A stretch of DNA of 64,000 bases from Pseudomonas sp. MWU13-2105 (GTDB lineage: Bacteria; Pseudomonadota; Gammaproteobacteria; Pseudomonadales; Pseudomonadaceae). This document shows positions 9,380-17,677 of the stretch, in pieces. Below the pieces are notes generated by a model. The model saw only the letters and a program-made list of their open reading frames with translations, made no database searches and was not told the origin of the DNA. Where the stretch lies: positions 186,001-250,000 of the forward strand of contig NZ_JALLIY010000012.1 of NCBI RefSeq assembly GCF_023242315.1, given 5' to 3'. Numbering within the stretch: position 1 is the first letter of the stretch; each line of letters starts with the position of its first letter. Position numbers and translations under genes: made by a program.

Positions 9380-10609
9380 TCATACCTCCAGCTTCTGGTT
9401 GAATTCAGTCACGTTGAACACCTGCGCCGCATAGCGCAGGAACGACGGGTCTTCACAGACGTTTTTCACCGGGTCATCGGAAAACTTCACCACCGGTTCG
9501 CCGTGGACCCGTACCAGCTTCATCACGATGCTCAGCGGTTCGACGCCATCGACATCGCAAGCCAGGCTGGTACCCATACCGAAGCCGAACCGCGCCTTGC
9601 CGCGAACGTGACGCAGGATCGGCAGGCATTTCTCGAAGTTCAGGCCATCGGAAAACATCAGCTCCTTGGTCAGCGGATCGATTCCCAGCTGCGCATAACG
9701 TGCCAACACCTTGTCAGCCCAGACAAGCGGATCCCCCGAGTCCTGGCGCAGGCCGTCGTAGAGCTTGGCGAAGTAGAGGTCGAAGTCCTTGAGGAAAAAA
9801 TCGGTGCTGATGCAATCGGTCAGGGCGATCCCGAGACGCCCACGGTATTCGCGCACCCAGTTCTCCAGCGCCGCATTCTGGCTCTCGCGCAGGCGACCGA
9901 GTTGCTGGTGCACCATCAGCCATTGGTGGGCCATGGTGCCGATCAGCGGCAGATCGAACTCATAGGCCAGGTGCGCATTGCTGGTGCCGACGAACACCCC
10001 GGGGAAATCCCGCCGCATGATATCCACCACCTCACGCTGGGCACGGAACGACAAGCGCCGGCGGGTCGAGAAGTCCGAGACCCGCAGGTCGGCCAGTTCG
10101 TCGCGGCTGAGGTTCTTCTCCAGCCACTCGAACTTCTGGTAGAGCTTGCGGCTGACGTCCTCCAGGGCGACTTCCGGGTATTTGTCGCGGTTGCGCAACT
10201 CGCTGACCAGGGCCAACACCGGCTGTTCGAACATGATGCAGTGCAACATCGGCCCACGAACGCGGATGCTCAACTGACCGTCGACTTCACTGACCTGGAT
10301 GTAGCGCAGGTTGAACCGGAACAATTCGAGGAACTGCTCGAAATCCGGCGTCAGGTACTCACGGAAACGCCGATTGAACAGGAAACGCAGTTCGCCTTCG
10401 CGCATTTGCAGGCCGGCGAGTTTTTCCAGCTCGACACGCAGCTCAGGGATCAGGTGCGTGAGCTTCTCCCGGGAACGCACGATGAACTGATATTCCACCT
10501 CGACGTTGGGGTACTGGTGCAGCACCGCCTGCATCATGGTGAAGGTGTAGTAGTCGGTATCCAGCAGCCCCTGGATGATGCCGCCTTCGCGGTTGAATGC
10601 ACTTTCCAT
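9380..10609 (-). CDS. pncB: nicotinate phosphoribosyltransferase
   Basis: A 409-residue enzyme converting nicotinate and PRPP to nicotinate mononucleotide in NAD salvage. It shows the family start (LLDTDYYTFTMMQAVLHQYP), the phosphate-site segment DSGDPLVWADKVL and the active-site histidine region GTMAHQWLMVHQ. It sits between pncA and nadE with spacers of 1-4 bases, consistent with translational coupling. Full family length. Confidence 0.95.
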   Translation of the reverse strand: MESAFNREGGIIQGLLDTDYYTFTMMQAVLHQYPNVEVEYQFIVRSREKLTHLIPELRVELEKLAGLQMREGELRFLFNRRFREYLTPDFEQFLELFRFNLRYIQVSEVDGQLSIRVRGPMLHCIMFEQPVLALVSELRNRDKYPEVALEDVSRKLYQKFEWLEKNLSRDELADLRVSDFSTRRRLSFRAQREVVDIMRRDFPGVFVGTSNAHLAYEFDLPLIGTMAHQWLMVHQQLGRLRESQNAALENWVREYRGRLGIALTDCISTDFFLKDFDLYFAKLYDGLRQDSGDPLVWADKVLARYAQLGIDPLTKELMFSDGLNFEKCLPILRHVRGKARFGFGMGTSLACDVDGVEPLSIVMKLVRVHGEPVVKFSDDPVKNVCEDPSFLRYAAQVFNVTEFNQKLEV

Positions 10610-10612
10610 GAC

Positions 10613-11266
10613 TTACTCCTTGTGGCTCGCCGCGCGGGCCAGCTGTTCGCGACTGTTGACGACTTCGATACGCGCCTGTTGCAGGTCGTGAAGCGCCTGC
10701 TGCGCGCCGTCGGCACTGATGGCGCGGCAGGCCGGCAGATAGACGATGACCTGGAAACCGGCCCCCGCCAGTTGCAGCGCGGTGGTCTTGACGCAGAAAT
10801 CCAGGGCCAGGCCGCCGACGATCACCTGCCGGACTTGCTGGGCATTGAGGTACTCGATCACCCCCGTGGAGAGCTTGTGCTGGAGATCGTGAAAGCAGGC
10901 ACCATAAGGGTGCAGTGCCGGCTCCACGCCCTTCCAGACGAAATAATCGTAGTCCTGCGGCGCCGGCAGCTCATCGAGCAGCGTGAAGCCTTCGGTGCCC
11001 GGCACGCAGTGGCTGACCCAGGTCAGGTCGGCATGCTCAAGGCCGGTGGGCTTGAGCATCTGCTCATGGGACCCCACCACCCAGGGCGCCTGGGGACTGT
11101 GGGCGTCCTTGCTGCCGACGCGGAGATCGGCCAGCGAAGCCATGAAGTTCAACTCGGCACCGATCAGGTGACCGCCCACCACCGGCAGTTCATCCGGGCA
11201 GAGTGGCGTGAAGCCCTTCTGGGCATCGACATCGAAGGCGGCGGTCTTGATCACTTGAGCGTTCAT
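10613..11266 (-). CDS. pncA: nicotinamidase
   Basis: A 217-residue isochorismatase-fold hydrolase that deamidates nicotinamide to nicotinate, the first step of NAD salvage. The catalytic aspartate region is AAFDVDAQKGFT near residue 10, and the nucleophile cysteine lies in LALDFCVKTTAL. It is the first gene of the pncA-pncB-nadE operon. Its start lies 28 bases from the palindromic operator at 11294-11314, the expected position for repression by NrtR. Confidence 0.93.
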   Translation of the reverse strand: MNAQVIKTAAFDVDAQKGFTPLCPDELPVVGGHLIGAELNFMASLADLRVGSKDAHSPQAPWVVGSHEQMLKPTGLEHADLTWVSHCVPGTEGFTLLDELPAPQDYDYFVWKGVEPALHPYGACFHDLQHKLSTGVIEYLNAQQVRQVIVGGLALDFCVKTTALQLAGAGFQVIVYLPACRAISADGAQQALHDLQQARIEVVNSREQLARAASHKE

Positions 11267-11293
11267 GGCGGGTTCTCCCTTTGCGATGAATCA

Positions 11294-11314
11294 AAGGTAC
11301 ATGTCATGTACTTT
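11294..11314. promoter_or_regulatory. NrtR operator 1 (upstream of pncA)
   Basis: A 21-base palindrome with core GTACATGtCATGTAC centred on base 11304, with only one mismatched pair. It lies upstream of pncA. The same architecture recurs at 11392-11412. The regulator gene nrtR is three genes away, so this is very probably its binding site. Confidence 0.85.
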
Positions 11315-11391
11315 CAAATCAAGCACGATGTAATCGCTTTTTTATGATCCATATTTAAATGAGTGTAACCTTGAGCTATCCACTTGATCAG

Positions 11392-11412
11392 AAAGTACAT
11401 GACGAGTACTTT
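11392..11412. promoter_or_regulatory. NrtR operator 2 (leader of nadD2)
   Basis: A second copy of the 21-base element (AAAGTACATGAC then GAGTACTTT, centre 11402, two mismatched pairs). It ends only 8 bases before the ribosome-binding site of nadD2, so bound repressor should block the nadD2-nrtR unit and give autoregulation. Confidence 0.8.
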
Positions 11413-11434
11413 AAAGAACAAAGGAGACCCATCC

Positions 11435-11980
11435 ATGTACGAGCTCGCTATCTACGGCGGCGCCTTCAATCCCCCGCACGCCGGTCATGCCCAGGTGATG
11501 ATCGAAGCGTCCCGTCGGGCGCGGTCGGTGTGGGTGGTACCATCCTTCAGGCATCCCCATGGCAAGCGCATGGCCGAATACGAGCGGCGTGCGGGTTGGC
11601 TGCAATCGATTGTCGAGCGGGTGCGACCGGCCTGCTCGTCGGCAATTTCGGTGTCCCGGATCGAACAGCAACTGGCCGAAAATACCGAGACACCCATCTA
11701 CAGCTATGAGCTTCTGTGCGCCCTGGCCGAGATGACCGGCCTACCCACCCGGCAGATCGCCCTGGTGGTCGGGCACGATGTCGCCGCGCAGTTGCCGGAT
11801 TTCCATCTCGGTGTGCAGTTGCTCGAACGTTTTTCAGTGCTGTGCGTGGAGGAACAGGCCGGCGTACGCAGCACATTGCTGCGCGCACGGCTGGCGCAGG
11901 GCGAAACATTGCCCGCCGACTGGATGGCACCGGGGATGGATCCGGTAGACTACGGTCTCTATGCCGTACACAGGACTTGA
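11435..11980 (+). CDS. nadD2: nicotinate/NMN nucleotide adenylyltransferase paralogue
   Basis: A 181-residue nucleotidyltransferase of the NadD/CoaD superfamily. The N-terminal IYGGAFNPPHAGHAQVMIEA contains the (H/T)xGH-type adenylylation motif, and a further HPHGKRMAEYERR segment binds substrate. It joins mononucleotide to AMP to make the dinucleotide. I chose the ATG at 11435 because AAGGAG at 11421-11426 precedes it by 8 bases; an in-frame start at 11384 would place the operator inside the gene. It is followed after one base by nrtR. The arrangement matches the second nadD of Pseudomonas NrtR loci; the housekeeping nadD is expected elsewhere. Confidence 0.88.
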   Translation: MYELAIYGGAFNPPHAGHAQVMIEASRRARSVWVVPSFRHPHGKRMAEYERRAGWLQSIVERVRPACSSAISVSRIEQQLAENTETPIYSYELLCALAEMTGLPTRQIALVVGHDVAAQLPDFHLGVQLLERFSVLCVEEQAGVRSTLLRARLAQGETLPADWMAPGMDPVDYGLYAVHRT

Positions 11981-11981
11981 T

Positions 11982-12698
11982 ATGCCGGACCGTTCCGCCA
12001 CCATGCCGAGGAAAAGCGACTACCTGCACACCGTCGACTTGTGCGTGCTCTTCTACTGCCGTGACTCCCAGACCCTGAAGATCCTGCTGCACAAACGTGA
12101 AGCCGATCCCTTCCAGGGCCATTGGGCATTGCCGGGTGTGGTGGTCAACGGCGCGGTGGCCGACCTGACGCTGGACGACGCGGTGGAACGCCTGCGCGCC
12201 AGTGCCAAAGTCAATCTGCCGCTGGCCTGGATCGAACAGGTCGGCACCGTCGGCGATGCCTTTCGCGACCCGCGCTGCTGGTCATCCTCGACCTTCTACC
12301 TGGCCATCGTCAGTGAAGAGCCGACCCTGAACGAGCAACAGGCCTGGTTCGCCCTCGACAGCGTCGCCGACGCTTCGGTGCGCCTGCCCTTCGATCACAA
12401 TGCACTGGTCGCGGCGGCACAGGAGCGACTGTTGTCCAAATCGCTGTACAGCAGCCTGCCGCTGATGTTCCTCGGCTCCGAATTCAGTGCCCCGGAAGCC
12501 ACCGCGATCTTTTCCCGGGTACTGGGGCGTCCGGTGCTCAAGACCAGCACCCGGCAACGCCTGCTGAAGATGATCGAAGCCGGCTACCTGCGCGAAACCG
12601 GACGCAAGAAACAGGGCGACGGCGGCCGGCCGCAAGCCACCCTGGAAAATCTCAAACCTGATGCGCTCTATCTGTTCGACCGCTGCTTTCTGGAGTAA
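11982..12698 (+). CDS. nrtR: NrtR, NUDIX-related repressor of NAD biosynthesis
   Basis: A 238-residue protein with an N-terminal NUDIX-like domain (HTVDLCVLFYCRDSQTLKIL) and a C-terminal winged helix (TSTRQRLLKMIEAGYLRETG, GGRPQATLENL). The NUDIX box region (LPGVVVNGAVADLTLDDAVE) lacks the REL-EE catalytic acids, as in NrtR regulators that sense ADP-ribose instead of hydrolysing it. The start at 11982 follows AGGA and lies directly after the nadD2 stop; 12003 is an alternative. Flanking NAD genes and the two operators support the assignment. Confidence 0.92.
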   Translation: MPDRSATMPRKSDYLHTVDLCVLFYCRDSQTLKILLHKREADPFQGHWALPGVVVNGAVADLTLDDAVERLRASAKVNLPLAWIEQVGTVGDAFRDPRCWSSSTFYLAIVSEEPTLNEQQAWFALDSVADASVRLPFDHNALVAAAQERLLSKSLYSSLPLMFLGSEFSAPEATAIFSRVLGRPVLKTSTRQRLLKMIEAGYLRETGRKKQGDGGRPQATLENLKPDALYLFDRCFLE

Positions 12699-12706
12699 CG
12701 CCACGC

Positions 12707-13219
12707 ATGAAGCCCGACACCGAATCCGAATGCCTGCTGCACACCCCCTACTTCGATGTGGTCAAGGAGCGGGGTTATTTCATCGTCAAGGAAGCCCAGG
12801 CCGTCAATGGCGTGGTCGCGGTGCCCGTCCTGCCGGATGGCCGCCTGATGCTCGCGGTGCTGCAACGCCGGGCCATCGGCGCCCAATCGATCGAGTTCCC
12901 CCGCGGCGCCATCGACCGCGGTGAAACCGCCAGCGATGCCGCCGCTCGCGAGCTGCGGGAAGAGACCGGCTGGTCGGCGCGCAAGGTCACGGAACTGGGC
13001 CTGCTGCACAGCAACACCTCGCTGATCGCCAGCGCGGTTGCCGTCTGCCGGGTGGACATTGATGGCGAAGCCGTCGACAGCACCGATGGCGAAGTCGACA
13101 AGGTGCTGTTCGTCACACTGGCCCAACTCAAGGCGATGATTGCCGCGGGCAAGATTACCGACGGCCATACCTTGTCGGCCGCGATGCTGCTGATCGCCCA
13201 CGCGCCGGAAGCCTTATAG
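12707..13219 (+). CDS. NUDIX hydrolase, ADP-ribose pyrophosphatase-like
   Basis: A 170-residue NUDIX enzyme with an intact box (GAIDRGETASDAAARELREE, then TGW) preceded by IEFPRG, as in ADP-ribose pyrophosphatases. It lies 8 bases after nrtR and is probably co-transcribed. Degrading ADP-ribose, the likely NrtR ligand, would be a sensible partner activity, but the substrate is inferred. The 3' end overlaps the convergent PhzF-family gene by 6 bases. Confidence 0.82.
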   Translation: MKPDTESECLLHTPYFDVVKERGYFIVKEAQAVNGVVAVPVLPDGRLMLAVLQRRAIGAQSIEFPRGAIDRGETASDAAARELREETGWSARKVTELGLLHSNTSLIASAVAVCRVDIDGEAVDSTDGEVDKVLFVTLAQLKAMIAAGKITDGHTLSAAMLLIAHAPEAL

Positions 13220-14056
13220 GGTCAGGCTGCCGGCGATACAGGTCACGGCGGCACCGCCGACCCAGATCTCGTCCCCCACCTGCTCGACCCGGATCCGCCC
13301 GGCACGGCCCATCGCCGTGCCCTGGCTGACCCGATACGACTGCGGCGCCCGCCCCTCTCCCAGCAACCAGCGCGCAATGCCGGCATTCAGGCTGCCGGTG
13401 GCCGGGTCTTCGCACATGCCATCACCCGCGATAAAGGCCCGCACCTCGAACTGGCACTCGTCACCGTCCAGTGCTGGATTCCAGGGAGCGACCAGCCCGA
13501 CCGCCAACCCTTTCAACTGGGCATAGTCGGGCCTTACCGCCAGCACCCGCGCCCGCTCGGGCAACATCAGCACCAGCCAATCGACGCCATTGTCGACCCA
13601 CTGGGCATCGAGCACCTCCTCCGGAGCCAGTCCCAGGCCCAGGCGGACCTGCTCGCGCAATGCCTGGTCCAGGGGGCCGGCACGACGCAACGGTGGTGCG
13701 ATAAACGCCAGGTCATCGCCCTGGCGACGAATCCGCACCAGGCCGATTCCGCACTCCTGGATGATCTCCTCACCCTTGGCTACGCCACCCGCCTCCAACC
13801 AGGCATGGCAGGAACCGAGGGTCGGGTGACCGGCGAAGGGCAATTCCCGGGTCGTGGTGAATATCCGCACCCGATAGTCTGCCCGAGGGTCGCGGGGCGC
13901 CTGCAGGAAGGTGGTTTCGCTGAGATTGGTCCAGGTCGCGAAAGCCTGCATCTGTTCGTCAGTCAGTTGCTCGGCGGCGAAGACCACGGCCAGCGGGTTG
14001 CCCTTGAAGGGTTCGCGGCTGAAAACATCCAGTTGCTTGAAATCGTGCTGGCTCAT
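13214..14056 (-). CDS. PhzF family isomerase/epimerase
   Basis: A 280-residue protein of the PhzF/diaminopimelate-epimerase-like superfamily. It carries the N-terminal FKGNPLAVVF, LSETTFLQAP with the conserved catalytic glutamate, and FAGHPTLGSCHAWL. I placed the start at the ATG at 14056, which has AAGGAG upstream; the open frame extends 25 codons further without a better site. No phenazine genes are nearby, so this is one of the many uncharacterised members. Confidence 0.87.
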   Translation of the reverse strand: MSQHDFKQLDVFSREPFKGNPLAVVFAAEQLTDEQMQAFATWTNLSETTFLQAPRDPRADYRVRIFTTTRELPFAGHPTLGSCHAWLEAGGVAKGEEIIQECGIGLVRIRRQGDDLAFIAPPLRRAGPLDQALREQVRLGLGLAPEEVLDAQWVDNGVDWLVLMLPERARVLAVRPDYAQLKGLAVGLVAPWNPALDGDECQFEVRAFIAGDGMCEDPATGSLNAGIARWLLGEGRAPQSYRVSQGTAMGRAGRIRVEQVGDEIWVGGAAVTCIAGSLTL

Positions 14057-14279
14057 GGTCGGGCTCCTTGGCGAAAAATGGTCGGCGGTCAGCTCAGGGA
14101 TTTCATCACACAATCCTGCTCTTGGACCCACACAGTCTTACCCTTTTCAGCCCCTACACCTGCCGGGCATCGCCATCATTGCCATCGATGGTCACCATCG
14201 ACCCAATGAAGTTCTCTTAAAAATCCAGGCGCGTAACCTTTGCTCCATACCCAACACATAACACCCGGAGCACACCACC

Positions 14280-14621
14280 ATGAAACGCCAACTCTTTCTC
14301 GGCCTCGCTTTCTCGGTACTGGCCGTCAACGTTTTCGCCGCCTCCTCGGCTCAACCCGTGGTCGCCCACACTCAACAGGCCGTAGCTGAAGGCGGCTCCG
14401 ATCGGCTGATCGACCGTCGTGTAGCCGAAGGTGGCTCCGATCGTCTGATCGACCGTCGCGTAGCCGAAGGTGGCTCTGATCGTCTGATCGACCGTCGCGT
14501 TGCCGAAGGTGGCTCTGATCGCCTGATCGACCGTCGCGTTGCCGAAGGTGGCTCTGATCGTCTGATCGACCGTCGCGTTGCCGAAGGTGGTTCCGACCGT
14601 CTGATCCAGAATCGTGCATGA
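14280..14621 (+). CDS. small exported protein of six 13-residue repeats
   Basis: A 113-residue protein with a cleavable signal peptide (MKRQLFLGLAFSVLAVNVFA, then A). Six head-to-tail copies of VAEGGSDRLIDRR follow, starting at residues 35, 48, 61, 74, 87 and 100; the last copy ends LIQNRA. There are no cysteines or recognisable catalytic motifs. Similar short Pseudomonas proteins with AEGGSDRL repeats are, as far as I recall, annotated as phage infection protein, a label without clear functional basis. A strong terminator follows at 14649. It is likely periplasmic or secreted; the role is unknown. Copy number can change by recombination because the DNA repeats are nearly identical. Confidence 0.8.
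   Translation: MKRQLFLGLAFSVLAVNVFAASSAQPVVAHTQQAVAEGGSDRLIDRRVAEGGSDRLIDRRVAEGGSDRLIDRRVAEGGSDRLIDRRVAEGGSDRLIDRRVAEGGSDRLIQNRA
14382..14618 (+). repeat. six tandem 39-base repeats inside the AEGGSDRL protein gene
   Basis: Units start at 14382, 14421, 14460, 14499, 14538 and 14577. They are nearly identical at DNA level and in frame. They create mirror open frames on the minus strand that should not be called as genes. Confidence 0.92.
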
Positions 14622-14648
14622 GTCGCGTTACCGCAGCATCCAGCCAAG

Positions 14649-14680
14649 AGCCCGGCCTTATCAGCCGGGCTTTTTCTTTG
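14649..14680 (+). terminator. rho-independent terminator
   Basis: Stem AGCCCGGC/GCCGGGCT (14649-14656 with 14664-14671), a 7-base loop, and a T-rich tract. It closes the repeat-protein gene and sits before the convergent hemB 3' end. Confidence 0.92.
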
Positions 14681-14693
14681 CGCGCTGTCTGGG

Positions 14694-15668
14694 TCACATC
14701 CCGTCGCGAGCAATGTCCATCGCGAAGTAACTCAGAATAATGTCCGCTCCGGCGCGCTTGATGGCACCCAGGCTTTCGCGAACGATACGGTGCTCGTCAA
14801 TGGCCCCGGCCTGGGCACCGAACTTGATCATCGCGTACTCGCCACTGACCTGATACGCCGCCAGGGGCAGGCGCGACGCTTCGCGGATATCGCGGATGAT
14901 GTCGAGGTAGGCACCGGCCGGCTTGACCATCAGCACATCGGCCCCTTCCTGCTCGTCCAACAGCGACTCGCGCACCGCCTCACGCCGGTTCATCGGGTTC
15001 ATCTGGTAAGCCTTGCGGTCGCCCTTGAGCGCCGTACCGCCCGCTTCGCGGAACGGGCCATAGAGCGCCGAGGCGAACTTGGTCGAGTAGGCCATGATCG
15101 AGGTGTCGAGAAAACCGGCCGCGTCCAGGGCGCTGCGAATGGCCTGGACCTGTCCATCCATGGCCGCCGACGGCGAGATGAAGTCCGCCCCCGCCTGTGC
15201 CGCGACCACCGCCTGGCGGCCAAGGTTTGCCAGGGTGGCATCGTTGTCGACCACGTCGCCATGCAGCACGCCGCAGTGACCATGGGAGGTGTATTCGCAG
15301 AAACAGGTGTCGGACATCACCACCATTTGCGGCGCGGTGTCCTTGCAGATCCGCACCATGCGCGCCACCAGGCCCTCTTCGTTCCAGGTGTCGCTACCCG
15401 TCGCGTCCAGGTGATGGGAGACGCCGAAGGTCATCACCGACTTGATCCCGGCACGGGCATAACGCTCGATCTCACTGGCCAGTTTCTTTTCCGGGATCCG
15501 CATCACCCCGGGCATGCTGGTGATCGGCACAAAATCGTCGATGCCTTCCTCGACGAAGATCGGCAGCACCAGGTCGTTGAGGCTGAACTCGGTTTCCTGG
15601 AACAAGCCACGCAGGCTTTCATTTCGGCGCAGGCGACGCAGGCGCGTCGTCGGAAATAGCTGGGACAT
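14694..15668 (-). CDS. hemB: delta-aminolevulinic acid dehydratase, zinc-cysteine type
   Basis: A 324-residue porphobilinogen synthase joining two 5-aminolevulinates in haem synthesis. Schiff-base lysine regions are visible (AYSTKFASALYG and VLMVKPAGAYLD). The metal loop reads SDTCFCEYTSHGHCG, carrying the three cysteines of zinc enzymes such as that of E. coli. The classical Pseudomonas HemB is instead, to my knowledge, a magnesium type lacking these cysteines, so this is probably a second isozyme. It is monocistronic, convergent with the repeat-protein gene. Confidence 0.93.
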   Translation of the reverse strand: MSQLFPTTRLRRLRRNESLRGLFQETEFSLNDLVLPIFVEEGIDDFVPITSMPGVMRIPEKKLASEIERYARAGIKSVMTFGVSHHLDATGSDTWNEEGLVARMVRICKDTAPQMVVMSDTCFCEYTSHGHCGVLHGDVVDNDATLANLGRQAVVAAQAGADFISPSAAMDGQVQAIRSALDAAGFLDTSIMAYSTKFASALYGPFREAGGTALKGDRKAYQMNPMNRREAVRESLLDEQEGADVLMVKPAGAYLDIIRDIREASRLPLAAYQVSGEYAMIKFGAQAGAIDEHRIVRESLGAIKRAGADIILSYFAMDIARDGM

Positions 15669-16351
15669 CGTGTTTCCCGAGGCAGATTCAGAAGCTGCCG
15701 AGCTTAAGCCAGTATTGCGCCGGTTTACATCGGCAGATCCAGAAAGGTCTGTTACGCAGACTGCAACAGTGCAACCTCCTTTAAATTCGCGGGCTGCGAC
15801 CGTCGAGCCCTTGGAATCAAGACTTGCCGGTCACGTTTCGTCCACCCGGCCCTTTTGTAATGTTGTAAGAAATCACGATTTTGCAATATGTAGTGCTTAA
15901 AAATATTCACTACAAAATGGTTGACGCCTTCTTTCGGCCCTTGCATGATGGACCTGCCTCCCCGATCGGGAGCGCCGCAAAAGCTGTTGTAACAACAGGC
16001 TCGACAAGCCGTCGAGCTGTTCCGGATCTGTACTGCCCACAAGGCAGATTGATGAAGCTGACCTGGCGTGATCGTCCCAACGGGCGAGAAGCACTGGCCT
16101 AACGTCCTCAAAATGCTTGTGGCTGACTTCGTTACTGTCGTCAGCGCCGTTCTAAGGATCGCGCTGTTGCTTCTTATCGTTGAAACGTTGCGTGTAGCAG
16201 GGTTTGAACCCCGCTACATAAATCGCGCCCAGGGCCGGCGCCACACTCGACGGACACCATTGTCCGTGTGCGGCACCGCAGCAATTCGCCGTCTTGGCAA
16301 CGATACACACGTAAACCAGACAGATTAACGAGTGGTCAAAGGGGCTTTAAC
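15669..16351. other. 683-base intergenic region with two hairpins
   Basis: No convincing gene. It should hold the hemB promoter on the left and the promoter of the 16352 gene on the right. Two symmetric elements lie on the right side: GTAGC at 16194-16198 pairing with GCTAC at 16213-16217 around a loop, and ACGGACA/TGTCCGT (16250-16256 with 16261-16267). Neither is followed by a T tract. Open frames here, such as 15752-16111 minus, show no protein-like features. A small RNA is possible but cannot be shown from sequence alone. Confidence 0.4.
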
Positions 16352-16663
16352 ATGAATCTGAACAATCAAACGACTATCGATCAACTGGCTGGCCTGTTCG
16401 CATCGCGCAAAGACAGCCTTGACGACCATATTCTCTGGATCAGCCAGACCGGAGACGTGAAACTCGACCCTCGCTCGCCTTACGCCGACGAGCGCGCCTT
16501 CAGCCAGGCCCAGCCCGCGCTGTTCGCCTGCATCAAGATGTACCGCCGGGGCCAGGGCTATGTCGGCAAGAAAGCCGCAGCCGACAAAGACTTCATGGCT
16601 CGCGTGCTGCAATCGCTGAAGTCGGAATGGGCCGCTCACCACGCCCTGCCGAAGAGCGCCTGA
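16352..16663 (+). CDS. small conserved hypothetical protein
   Basis: A 103-residue soluble protein starting MNLNNQTTIDQLAGLFASRK. It has no signal peptide or membrane segment. The basic C-terminal half (CIKMYRRGQGYVGKKAAADK, then ALPKSA at the end) suggests a nucleic-acid or protein-contact role, but no family is recognised. The ATG at 16352 is preceded by AAAGGGG about seven bases upstream, so I used it instead of the longer frame from 16268. It has its own terminator at 16700, so it is a single-gene unit with a long leader. Confidence 0.75.
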   Translation: MNLNNQTTIDQLAGLFASRKDSLDDHILWISQTGDVKLDPRSPYADERAFSQAQPALFACIKMYRRGQGYVGKKAAADKDFMARVLQSLKSEWAAHHALPKSA

Positions 16664-16699
16664 AGACTCGCTATAACTGAGTAGCGCAAGGCGTCTCAC

Positions 16700-16730
16700 A
16701 CAAAACCCGGCTATCGCCGGGTTTTGTCTT
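16700..16730 (+). terminator. rho-independent terminator
   Basis: Near-perfect stem ACAAAACCCGGC/GCCGGGTTTTGT with a short TAT-type loop, ending TTTTGTCTT. It closes the 16352 gene. The symmetric A/T tracts would also allow termination on the other strand. Confidence 0.9.
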
Positions 16731-16873
16731 TCTGGAGGCGCGACTCGACGGCACCCCACTGCCGTGCAAAATCCAGAAGCGTGCTGGATTTGTCCAATTT
16801 CCCGCCGCCCCACTCCTCCACACTTGAGCCATGGCCACAGCGCCACGGCCCGATTCCAACGAGGAGAAATACC

Positions 16874-17560
16874 ATGAGCTATGTATTCGCCCCCCAGACC
16901 ATCCCATCTCTGGCGATTGAAGGCGAGTCGGCACGCTTTCCGATTCGCCGGGTGTTCTGCGTCGGCCGCAACTACTCCGAACATGCCCGGGAAATGGGCC
17001 ACGACCCGGACCGCGAACCGCCGTTCTTCTTCATGAAGCCCGCCGATGCGGTGGTGCCGGCCAGCGGCGTGATCGCCTACCCACCGCTGACCCAGGACCT
17101 GCACCATGAGATCGAGCTGGTGGTAGCCATTGGTGAAGGTGGTACGGATATCGATCCCGACGACGCCCTCGCTCATGTCTGGGGTTACGGCGTCGGTCTT
17201 GACCTGACGCGGCGCGATATCCAGGCCCAGGCCAAGAAGCTCGGACGGCCGTGGGATTGGGCCAAGGGGTTCGACGAGTCGGCGCCTTGCACGGCCTTGC
17301 GTCGCGCCACTGCGCTGGGACATCCGCAAAGCGGCGCGATCTGGCTGAAGGTCAACGATGTCGAGCGCCAGCGCGGCGACCTGGCAGACCAGATCTGGTC
17401 GGTGCCGGATGTGATCAGCCATGTGTCGCGTTCGGTTGAGCTCAAGGCCGGCGACCTGATTTTTACCGGCACACCGGCAGGCGTCGGTCCCCTGGTGGCG
17501 GGTGATCGGGTCAGTGCGGGGATCGAGGGCATCGCGACGTTCGAGTTGACGATTGGCTAA
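16874..17560 (+). CDS. fumarylacetoacetate hydrolase family protein
   Basis: A 228-residue FAH-superfamily enzyme (hydrolases or decarboxylases of 2-keto acids). It has FCVGRNYSEHAREMG near the N-terminus, the acidic metal site in HHEIELVVAIGEGG, then GYGVGLDLTRRDIQ and FTGTPAGVGPL. The ATG at 16874 follows GAGGAG by 7 bases. Members such as acylpyruvases act in aromatic or oxaloacetate side-product metabolism; the exact substrate is not evident. It is a stand-alone gene. Confidence 0.88.
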   Translation: MSYVFAPQTIPSLAIEGESARFPIRRVFCVGRNYSEHAREMGHDPDREPPFFFMKPADAVVPASGVIAYPPLTQDLHHEIELVVAIGEGGTDIDPDDALAHVWGYGVGLDLTRRDIQAQAKKLGRPWDWAKGFDESAPCTALRRATALGHPQSGAIWLKVNDVERQRGDLADQIWSVPDVISHVSRSVELKAGDLIFTGTPAGVGPLVAGDRVSAGIEGIATFELTIG

Positions 17561-17677
17561 CGCTGATCGGTGGCCGGACAGGCTTTACCTCTGCGGTAAT
17601 ACTGGCAGGCTCTTTTGTGCCAAGCGGACCGCCAGCGTCAGCAACTGACAGGACTCTGAAGTTCTGCGCTTCCCACC

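Noticed and set aside
9503..11347. 614-codon plus-strand frame
   Set aside because: Antisense to pncB and pncA, which are full-length recognised enzymes.
11384..11434. Longer nadD2 starting at 11384
   Set aside because: It would encode the NrtR operator as protein; the AAGGAG/ATG at 11435 is clearly better.
14382..14618. CRISPR-like periodicity
   Set aside because: Units are contiguous with no unique spacers and form an in-frame protein repeat.
14326..14713. Two minus-strand frames with SEPPSATRRSIRR- and RQRDGRSDDQSHL-type repeats
   Set aside because: They are mirror images of the 39-base repeats of the plus-strand gene, which has the signal peptide and terminator.
15752..16111. 119-codon minus-strand frame upstream of hemB
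   Set aside because: No SD, no domain, and odd composition; it lies in the probable promoter region.
16194..16217. T arm of a tRNA
   Set aside because: The hairpin has no D arm, anticodon arm or acceptor stem around it.
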